Shown piece by piece: positions 1-7,616 of a stretch of 15,709 nt of DNA. Source of the DNA: Chloromonas sp. AAM2. Lineage: Eukaryota > Chlorophyta > Chlorophyceae > Chlamydomonadales > Chlamydomonadaceae. The notes beneath the pieces were generated by a model. That model was given only the letters and a program-made list of their open reading frames with translations. It was not told the origin of the DNA and ran no database searches. The stretch is from positions 1 to 15,709 of the forward strand of contig QAXH01000101.1 in NCBI GenBank assembly GCA_004335635.1, in the 5' to 3' direction. The position numbers were made by a program, and so were the translations under genes. Within the stretch, counting starts at the first letter, position 1. Each line of letters begins with the position of its first letter.

Positions 1-60
1 ATGGCCTGCACGGCGTGCTAGCGGTTGCGATCTGCTGCATGGCCTGCACGGCGTGCTAGC
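1..60. repeat. 38-bp tandem duplication, partial second copy
   Basis: The first 22 bases (ATGGCCTGCACGGCGTGCTA and two more) recur exactly at 39-60, giving a 38-bp period with 1.6 copies visible. The array probably continues upstream of the window. It lies just before the first visible CDC23 exon, presumably in an intron. Confidence 0.85.
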
Positions 61-89
61 TGCGTGTCCTCTGGCTGAACTGCATCTAG

Positions 90-3000
90 CGCCTATCGGC
101 GTGCTGTGTTCGCCTGCGTGGTCACTCAGGCACTGCAGCGTCTGGTTCTTGATAAGCGCTCGTGGGAGGTCCTGCCAAAGGACGCCGCGGCCATGCCGCC
201 TCAGACTCACTGGGGATACAACTTCTTCAGGGCAGCAACATGCGTGGAAATGCAGGTAGGACGGGCTGAGAAGGGGATGGACAGCAAGCGAAAGGGCAAC
301 ATCACGGTCGCCACCACGGACTGTGGTGGCACACTATGCATTAGATGACAATGGCATAGAATGTATATTACCCGGCAACAGCAAGGAATTGTGTCTAGTA
401 TCATCAAGCGGACATGCAGGTAGGACAGCTTAGGCAAGGCGCCCAGCAGCTAACATCGGCAGGAGGGCGGGCGCTTCAAAAGCATGTAATTTGTTGAGCA
501 AAGTGGCTCGGATGGCATGACAAGGACGCACGTTTTTGTCAAGTAGAACTACATGCGACCTGCCCTGATAGAACAGCTGACCTTGGCATACATTGTTGCT
601 AATCCGCTGCTTGTACTCCTCAACTTGCCTGTTGCTTATTTCTGTTCTCATGCCTGTTTGCGCATACAGGAGAACGCTGAGGCTCTCAGTATCTTGCAGC
701 ACATGGTGGAAGTAAGTCGCGTGTTTGACAACCAATCCAAGCGTTTTGCATGTTGAAGGAGTGTTAGTAGTGTCACACAGTGACAGGGCGGGAAGGCGGG
801 GTACGCACAATGATCTGTTTGTGCTGTCAGACTGGCACCTTAATAAATTGTGCTGCATGTGGTGCGGCACAGAAGCTGCAGTTCTGAACATTTGACAAGC
901 TAGCAGAGCAAGTGTATCCCACGCTGGGGCTCTGCCACTTGCACTTCCGTCAGGGGTCCATGTTGGTTTGGGGTGTGGTATGCCAACATAAAAAAATATG
1001 TCTCGAGCTCGCTGCTCTAATCCAACGATTAAGCGACCATGACTCCGGCTTGTCAACCTGTGTGCAGTTTTTTCCTGTTTCGTCGGCGCTCGTGGGGATG
1101 GTAGCTCAGGCACAATACAACACACAGGTGGGTGGAGAGTAAGTGAGTGGTTGAGCGTCTCTTTTACGTCTGTATTGTCCAGTGGAACAGAGTGTGTGTG
1201 TGTGAGGTGGGCTGAACAGGCCAAGCAAAAGCATCGTTAATCTGGACATGCAGTGCTTGTCACAGGGCCATACAGAGGGCACCTGCATAATTTTGGAAAT
1301 TCGTTCATTGCTGCTGTAACAGGTTTTGTATCAGAGCAAGGAACGGTTGCCGCTTATTGCTTACAAGTTTGGGCAAGGCTTACCATGGCTAACCACATAA
1401 CCATTGAGTGGAAAAGGGGATTGTGAGACTTGTGAGGCCAGTGCCTGATGAGCGAATGCTTTAATTGAGCACCTGATTTTGCTTTGCAGAACTTTGAGCC
1501 GGCCCAGTTGATGTATGAGGACCTCCTATCACGTGATCCATACAGACTAGAAGGAATGGACACGTATTCGAACATCCTGTTCGTTAAGGAGCAGCCGGCG
1601 CAGCTGTCCATGCTCGCCCACAGGTGGGCAGTGAGGGGTGGGAAGGCAGGGTAGGGATGTGGGCTGGTTTGGGTCGAGTAAAGCGGGCTGGGTTCGTTCA
1701 TCGTGTTGGGTAGCGCAGGAAGTTGATGCCTCGGGCTACAAAGAGGTGCTTTCAGGACAGGCTCTCCGGATACCTGACTTGAGAATTCTGCCCCAGTACA
1801 TGCAGCAGCCACTTCCATAGTAGTCTGCAGTGTTCAGTCATCTCATACAATCGAGACTGAGAACACAGATCTGACTGGCGTGCCGGCCGCACACATCCAT
1901 GGATGAGCAGCTGCCAAGACACGGGTCGTTGGCTCAGGCTCGACGGCTTTGGCTTAGTTCTTTGCATCACCGTAGGCCCACCTGATACGTCATTCAAGTT
2001 TGGAGGTATGCTCTAGGCCATGTAACGATGCATGCCGGACACAAGCACTGGCGCTGTGTTTACCTATGCATGTGTGTATGCGTGTTCGCCCATGCAGTAC
2101 CATGTCTATTGACAAGTACCGGTCAGAGACCTGCTGTGTGGTGGGCAACTACTACAGCCTCAAGGTGTGCTGTCGCGCACTACTGTGACTGGCTTTGTGG
2201 CTGCATGCATCAGTGCGCGCCTGTCAAAATTTACTGCTTCACAGATGTTTTGATACGGCCACATCATTACTCCACGTGCGTGGTGGTGGGCTTGGGCCTA
2301 GTGTTTGGTGATGCGCCCTGCCTTGCCCGCCAATCGCTAGGTCTCCAGAATATGACCACCATCACCATCACCACATGGCCATCAGCATCAGATTGCACTC
2401 ACATGCAAGCCACGGCTGCTGAACACCCGCCTTCCTGGCTAGGTAGTTGCAAGCAGATCACGGAAGAGCAAATCATATCATCATATCAACGTCGTGATCA
2501 ACCTTCAGTGCTGGCTGGTACCAAGCAGTATATTTTAGCAGTAAGGGTCTGTGCGAATTGACGTGATGCCTCATCATGTTCCCGGCACTGACCTGGCCGC
2601 GGGTATAGAAGGACAGTGGCCACAGTGCGACGCGCAACTGCTGACACGTGGGTAGGAATGCACATCTCACAATGCGCCCGGCGCACTGCCTCGAGGCACA
2701 GCACTATGTCCTCAATAGCATGTCGTCTTGCACATGCATGGGGCAGCCATGCGTCCATGTCGTACTGCACTGTCCGTGTCATGTCGCACTGCACATGCGC
2801 AGGGCAGCCACGAGATGGCAGTGTCCTGGTTCCGACGCGCCCTGCGGCTCCAGCGCAGCTGCCTGGCTGCCTGGACACTCATGGGACATGAATACATGGA
2901 ACTGAAGAACACGGGGGCGGCAGTAGGTGCGTCAGGCTGAGGATGCTGGGGCCATAGTCATTGCCATTGTTTTGGCATAGCAGCACTTTGTGTGTTTCCC

Positions 3001-6000
3001 AGTCACGTGCTCTGCCAGTGTGGTTGATAGTCATCATCCTTATCATAGCGGCAGACTCGTCCACAAGTTTGTCCTCCCAATGCTTTACCATGTTTGCCAA
3101 GTTAGTCATGCTGATGTGGGCTCAACATCCTTCATCACTACAGCATAATCTCAAAGACGCGCATCTGCACACACGCCATTCAAACATATGATTTGGCACG
3201 TCTGCTTTATCTGCATTCGACATGTTTCGGCGTGTTTGCTTGGTTTACACTCTGTCATGCCTGGCCCACTCTGCCACCTTGTGTGTGCACACATGTGGTA
3301 CGAACACACTCCCACTGCCTGACACCAAGCATCACCACGTGTGCTAATACGCATTGTTTGAAGCCATGCACACTATCTGTGCTGATGTGCACCCCGTATG
3401 TGCACTCTGCATGCGCTGATATGCACTCATGTGCATGTGTGCCGCTGGGACACTCATGTCTGAGAGCATGCATTTCAGCTGTGCTGTTTTGCAATTGGAG
3501 TGTGCGGGTATTGTTGTTGTTCTTGTTGTTGTTTACATGGCCTTCAGTCCGGGGAGGGCTGCTCAGCGGGGGCAAGGAGGAAAGGAAATTACTGCGTTGA
3601 ATGTGCGGGTGTGCATGCTGTCATGTCACAGAGGCGTACCGCGCTGCTGTGGAGCTGAACCCCAGTGACTACCGTGCGTGGTACGGCCTGGGCCAGGCGC
3701 ACGAGCTGCTCAAGCTGCCCTACTACGCACTCTACTACTTCAGGTGAGCAGCCTGGGCACCAACTGTGCATGTTGTTCTTGTCTGTTTACATCTATACAA
3801 ATGCACATAAGGGAGTCCAAGCAACTCGTAGACAAACGAAACTCAACCAAACAACAAGTTTATATGGAGAGTCGGACGCCCCGCCAAGCTTCAGTACTCG
3901 TGCTTGGTAATCTATACCTCAGTTTTGAGACATGCAGCTTGCACACGCACACGAGTGCATATCGTCACACAAGCTCAGAGTCATGCGAATGCTCTGGCTC
4001 TGCATGCCTTTTTGCATTTGTACATGCCTTTTTCTTGGACACGGATCAGCGCTTGGCGAATGTGCGGTATGGCAAGCCGGCGAACACGACCTCGTGCTGC
4101 TCCTGCGTGCTTCCTGGGTGCAGGCGGGCCACCACCTTGCGGCCGAGGGATGCTCGCATGTGGTGCGCCCTGGGGCAGTGCTACGCCAGCGCACAGGTGA
4201 AGGGCAGGCAGGCAGGCGGGCGGAACTGGTGGACGTTGGCAGCCGTGTTGGTCTCGGGCTTCTGGTGCGGCTTCAAGGACCCTTCCGGCCACGTTTTTTG
4301 ATTTTTTTTGGTCAATTGACCCTCAGCCACATGCTACACGTGGTTCCCATGTGTTCAGGTGTGCAATCAGGACATGGCGGTGCGTTGCTACGAGAAGGCG
4401 GTGGACCTCGATGACCCCGAGGGGGTGGCCATGCACCTGCTGGTGAGGGCAACTAAACATGGCGTGGTGCTGTGTGACTGGGACTGGGACAGGGGGACCT
4501 ACCTTTCTACCTTCAGTTGGCATGCCTTGCCTGCTTTCTTCGCTGCGTTCGGTTTGCTCTCATGCTCAGGGTAGGTCAGGGCGGTGCCCGTCCCGTTCCG
4601 TGTCATGTGGCGGCATGTCCTTGCAACGCGTTACGCCCTGCTCAATACTCTAGGACCAGGTTGTGGTTGGCGTGTGCTTGTCATTGGCTGAGTTCCTATT
4701 GATGACTGATGAGACTATCTGTGATTCGCGTGCCTGTCCCACTCCTTGCTGTCCCAATTCCCAGTGTGCATTGTCTGCACTCTGCTATGCCAACTGTCAC
4801 TGACGTGTTTGTGACGTGGGTTACAGGTACCAGGCCGCATGTGCCACACTTCCAGGCATGACTCGATTCTCACTCCTGTCAGTATCTCTCTCCCAGTTTA
4901 GATGTTGTCTTGCTTGACCTTGAATTTACAGGCCAAGCTCAGGGAGTCACGCGGTGAGCTGGATCAGGCGGAGATTTGGTTCAAGTCGAACCTGGATCGG
5001 CTGGATCGCCAGAACGGGCTTAGCGGGGCCGGGCCCGGGGGCGGCGGGGCCGGTGCCATGCTGTCATCCGATGCCGTTGAGGCCCTGCTGTTTATGGCCA
5101 ATCAGTGCAAGGTGAGATGCTTTGCGGTTCACTCAGCAGCATGCACGCACGATTCAAATCCACTCATGTCGCCCTCCTGCGTTTCCTCTGGTCTGCTACA
5201 TGAGGTTGAAAGAGCAAAGGGCGTGTGTTCACGTGATTGTGTTTGTCTGCACGCTGCAGGCAACGGGTCGGCTTGCTGACGCCAAGGCGTACTGTGAGCG
5301 GCTACTGGACGTGGGCGGCCCACCCCGCGACCACGCTAAGGCGTTGGCACGGGAGATCCATGCGCTGCAGGCACTTCATAAGGCGGGCGCGGGCGGCACC
5401 CCAGCGCCCCGCACGCGCGCAGGTGGGAGTGCAGCAGCGGCTGCGGCCGCAGCTGGCCACGGTGCTGTCCTGCGGGCAACTACGGGGGCGGGAGGCCATG
5501 TGCACACCGCCGCCGCCCCGCACACAGCTAGCCACACCCCCGCAGGAATGCATGCACTTGCTGTGTTCGATCAGGCCACAGCAGCCGGGGCGGCAGGGCG
5601 CGGCCGCAACCTGTTCTCCGCTCTAGGTCACGTGGGCCATGGTGGTACAGAAACGGGCCACGTGGGTGCTGGAGGGGGCGTGCGGCCCGGCAGCGGCCTG
5701 CTGCCCATGACCCCGCTTCCCGCCCCGCTCTTCGGTGCCTCCCCAGCGCCCCCGCTGTTCCATCAAGGCACACCCATGTCCATAGCTGCACCCACACCGG
5801 CCACAGGCATACCCACCTACTACCAGCATCATCATCAACAGACAGTCACACCCTCCCACATGGCGATGAGTAATGGCAGCACTCCAACAACCGATGGCAC
5901 CCGACACATGCCAGCAACTGAAACCACCACAGGCAGGCCGACCGAGTCACACTTCACTCACGGGTCACATGTCCCGTATTGTGCACGTGAAGACGTTTCT

Positions 6001-6462
6001 CAAGGCAGTGACTTCACCCCAAGTGATGCTGCAGCATCCCCGCTGCCACGAGCTGCACGCCCTGCCTGGCTGGTGACGGGATCGGCACAGCCAGGGGCCG
6101 AGGAAGGGGACCAGGAGGGAACGGGAATGGACATGGCTACGCCTGCAAGCACCAGCTCCCTTGACTTCCTGCTGATCAACAGTGCATACCAAGACGGTAT
6201 GCATTTCCCCAGCCAGTGGTGCCCCAGTCACAGTCAGGGAGTGGACAGAGCTACGCCCGGTGAAGGCGGTGGTGTGACGGCGGCCGAGGCGCAGCAGCCA
6301 GCGGGGCAGGCTGGGGTGGACGGGGAGGCGGTTGCGGCGGTGGCACAACAGTTACAGGTCAGCGAGGAACATGCTGCGGCCCTTTTGGCGTCCGTGGGCG
6401 GGGATCCTGTGGCGGCCATCCGTCATAACCTACACCTGCTTGGCCCTGCTGTGGAGGACTGA
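90..6462 (+). CDS. CDC23: CDC23/APC8, anaphase-promoting complex TPR subunit (5' end outside window)
   Basis: APC8 is a scaffold subunit of the APC/C, the nuclear ubiquitin ligase that degrades cyclins and securin. Exons: 90-255, 670-711, 1068-1127, 1490-1623, 2098-2164, 2803-2926, 3632-3743, 4124-4196, 4359-4442, 4932-5111 and 5260-6462 (TGA at 6460-6462). All junctions are GT-AG and all phases agree, giving about 747 residues. Family signatures appear in order: [81 protein letters not shown]. These are collinear with plant and human CDC23 (family knowledge recalled, no search run). The acceptor of the first visible exon (CTAG before 90) is the least certain boundary. Roughly the first 200-250 residues of the family lie upstream of the window. 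The C-terminal extension makes the protein much longer than the usual ~580-600 residues. Confidence 0.93.
256..2802 (+). other. Introns of the 5' part of CDC23
   Basis: Introns are 256-669 (414 nt), 712-1067, 1128-1489, 1624-2097 (474 nt) and 2165-2802 (638 nt). They begin GTAGGA, GTAAGT, GTGGGT, GTGGGC and GTGTGC, and end in ACAG or GCAG. They are less GC-rich than the exons and contain no open reading frame with recognisable similarity on the sense strand. Noted inside: a CACCATCACCATCACCAC microsatellite near 2357-2374, and a long minus-strand open frame covering 430-1224 (see findings). No tRNA or convincing snoRNA was seen. Confidence 0.8.
2719..2814 (+). repeat. Duplicated splice-acceptor region of CDC23
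   Basis: A ~35-bp block at 2719-2753 (CATGTCGTCTTGCACATGCA, then GGGCAGCC) is repeated with substitutions at 2780-2814 (CATGTCGCACTGCACATGCG, then CAGGGCAGCC). A third partial copy starts at 2756. Only the last copy has the CGCAG acceptor, at 2798-2802, and continues into the exon (GSHEMAV). The first copy has TG where the acceptor AG stands. Confidence 0.7.
2927..4931 (+). other. Introns of the 3' part of CDC23
   Basis: Introns are 2927-3631 (705 nt), 3744-4123 (380 nt), 4197-4358 (162 nt) and 4443-4931 (489 nt). A further 148-nt intron, 5112-5259, lies beyond this span. The 705-nt intron is rich in TG/CA alternation (TGTGCAC and TGCATG words, roughly 3270-3480) and contains copy A of the dispersed repeat close to its acceptor. 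The other introns hold nothing I can name. Exons embedded in this interval are listed under the gene. Confidence 0.8.
3483..3590 (+). repeat. Dispersed repeat, copy A (CDC23 intron)
   Basis: The copy begins GCTGTTTTGCAATTGGAGTG, passes through a GTT-rich core, then reads ATGGCCTTCAGTCCGGGGAG, then GGCTGCTCAGC and an A/G-rich end AAAGGAAA. The same order of blocks occurs on the minus strand at 9763-9874. It ends 41 nt before the acceptor at 3631. I see no terminal inverted repeats or target-site duplication, so its class is unknown. Confidence 0.8.
5395..6321 (+). other. CDC23: Low-complexity linker of about 300 residues in the terminal CDC23 exon
   Basis: The reading frame stays open from the end of the TPR array to the UBA-like segment. 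It encodes a disordered-looking tract rich in Ala, Gly, Thr, Pro, His and Ser, including an [14 protein letters not shown] alanine run near 5431-5460 and a QHHHQQ stretch near 5824-5840. There is a small conserved-looking island, [15 protein letters not shown], near 6157-6200. The tract contains many Ser/Thr-Pro dipeptides, which could be cyclin-dependent kinase sites; that is inference. I saw no convincing internal intron. Codon use stays GC-rich, like the upstream exons, which supports real coding sequence. Confidence 0.75.
6322..6444 (+). other. UBA-like three-helix segment at the CDC23 C terminus
   Basis: The last ~45 residues include [19 protein letters not shown] followed by [18 protein letters not shown], ending in GPAVED and TGA. 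The pattern is hydrophobic helix, V-S-x-x-x-A turn into a second helix, Gly-Gly-Asp turn, then x-x-A-I-x-x-x-L. This is the pattern of small UBA domains such as those of NAC-alpha and HYPK. UBA domains bind ubiquitin or serve as protein contacts. The frame is continuous with CDC23, so this is an appended domain rather than a separate gene unless an unseen intron intervenes. The assignment rests on pattern only. Confidence 0.6.
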
Positions 6463-7612
6463 CGTGTGGCGGAGATGAGAGGGCCAATGGTGCAGGGAGG
6501 TTGGGGGACTGCGCCAGGCCCGTCGTTGCAGACAAGACGCTACTGTACTCTATGGAAGCCATATTTTCTACTGCCTCCTTGGACAGCTCTGGATGCTGTC
6601 CCTTGCATCTGAGCCTTGCTTGTCCGTTTGATCTCAGCAAGCCTCCGATCATCAGCCCTCGTGCAGTGCTATTGCTCCTGGATTATCAGTCTGGCGTCTG
6701 TTCAGGACATGTTGAATGCCCCCGACAAAGTATACGTGTGTATTGGAACCGTTTGATGTATGTGCAGTTCTGCTGCTCCTAGATCATCGGTTTGACCGTG
6801 TCTAGCACGTTAAGCTCAGGCATGTTGACTTTGTTGAGGGTGTGGTCATGCTCCCCATGCAGCTAAACGCTCTCCAAAATCGCTCTCCAAGATTCAAGGA
6901 AACAAACTTGTCTCAGAAGTGCCACTAACGATCATACAACGTAGTAAGCAAGCAGCTGACCTATTCTTTCCAGACATCAGGATTGCGTCGCCACAAGGCT
7001 TGCAAAGGCTTGGCTCCTTCTAGCCTGGTAGTCCAAGCGGTCAGGCTTCTTGCGGAATACCAAGAGCATCACCCTCCCTTCATTCCCCGTTCTACGTAAG
7101 GCCTCTCTATCCATCTGGCTATCTCCTTAACTTCGTTTCCATGCATCAGACAGATGGCAGTCCAAACGCAAGGCTTGTGCAACTGCACGGCGCTTGGATT
7201 GAGGTGCTGCCCCTTGCCCACAATCCTCATTTACAGCAACTACACCAGGAGCGTATGAAGGAAGCTTCTTGGCTTCTGAGGTGAAGATTCCTCAGTATGC
7301 ATCCATCCGCTTGTCTGCATTAAGAAGTGCGCTGGACTGGCCAGGATCAGCTTCCAGGGGCAGAAGACAAGCCAGCATAAGGCAAGCTCGCATCCTGCAG
7401 GCAGGCCTGTCACTGCTCCGTAAAGATGGAGCCCTGCTGCCCTACTAAAGCCTGAGTCCAGACGCTGCTTTTCTGCACCAAGGGCCTGCTAGGCTACCTC
7501 AAAGGTCCCGCCGTCAGTGGAGAATAGTTCCCGTGTCACCAGGGTAGGTGTGTCGCCAATAGGGTAAGCAGGCGCTCCTCATTGTGTTGCCAGTAGCGCA
7601 GGTAGGCGCTTC
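6463..7612. other. Convergent intergenic region with both 3' UTRs
   Basis: These ~1150 nt separate the CDC23 stop codon from the stop codon of the minus-strand gene. Short open frames here (for example 6501-6782 +) have no recognisable domain and probably lie in the CDC23 3' UTR. On the + strand I see no TGTAA motif between 6463 and 7612, so the CDC23 poly(A) site cannot be placed. On the minus strand one TGTAA occurs 378 nt past the stop codon. The stretch nearest 7533-7612 is a short tandem repeat. Confidence 0.7.
7231..7235 (-). promoter_or_regulatory. Putative TGTAA polyadenylation signal of the minus-strand gene
   Basis: The + strand reads TTACA, which is TGTAA on the minus strand. TGTAA is the usual near-upstream poly(A) element in Chlamydomonas and Volvox (established knowledge). 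It is the only copy I saw between the stop codon at 7613 and about position 7000. It would give a 3' UTR of roughly 390-400 nt. A 5-base motif can occur by chance. Confidence 0.4.
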
Positions 7613-7616
7613 TCAT
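7533..7616. repeat. 34-bp tandem repeat across the stop codon of the minus-strand gene
   Basis: Copies start at 7550 (GTGTCGCCAATAGGGTAAGC, then AGGCGCTCCTCAT) and 7584 (GTGTTGCCAGTAGCGCAGGT, then AGGCGCTTCTCAT). A partial copy starts at 7533. The TCA that forms the minus-strand stop codon (7613-7615) is in the conserved CTCAT at the end of the unit, and it recurs in the previous copy. Confidence 0.7.

Larger units (their letters stand above)
2098..5380 (+). other. CDC23: Canonical TPR superhelix of CDC23, spread over seven exons
   Basis: Visible residues about 134-388 form the conserved TPR array that makes the CDC23 homodimer and contacts neighbouring APC/C subunits (family knowledge). Helix pairs are readable in exon 2803-2926 ([15 protein letters not shown], then [14 protein letters not shown]), exon 3632-3743 ([20 protein letters not shown]), exons 4124-4442 ([14 protein letters not shown], then [14 protein letters not shown]), exon 4932-5111 ([17 protein letters not shown]) and the start of exon 5260-6462 ([18 protein letters not shown]). 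A short Gly-rich insertion at about 5022-5060 interrupts the loop after DRLDRQNG. This resembles the acidic or variable loop seen at the same place in other CDC23 proteins. Confidence 0.88.

Noticed and set aside
1720..1754. Possible small CDC23 exon after GCGCAG
   Set aside because: Joining exon 1490-1623 directly to 2098 restores the conserved [12 protein letters not shown] sequence in phase; an extra exon would break the family alignment.
3193..3600. Open frame with a hydrophobic Leu-rich end similar to one at 9682-10098 (minus)
   Set aside because: The shared peptide ([17 protein letters not shown]) is simply the translation of the dispersed repeat and its GTT core, not a conserved membrane protein.
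4695..4802. C/D-box snoRNA-like pattern in a CDC23 intron (TGATGA-like word near 4699, CTGA near 4798)
   Set aside because: The C box is imperfect, the flanks do not pair into a terminal stem, and no clear internal C'/D' boxes are visible.
5122..5259. Upstream part of the long open frame that contains the CDC23 terminal exon
   Set aside because: The CDC23 family frame comes from exon 4932-5111 and joins at 5260 after a GCTGCAG acceptor; 5112-5259 is an intron that happens to be open.
6501..6782. 93-codon open frame after the CDC23 stop codon
   Set aside because: It has no recognisable domain and lies where the CDC23 3' UTR is expected; its composition is like the other chance frames.
7021..7100. 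Sequence resembling part of a tRNA D arm (CCAAGCGGTCAGG)
   Set aside because: No acceptor stem, anticodon arm or B-box (GGTTCGAATCC-like) sequence follows at the right distance.
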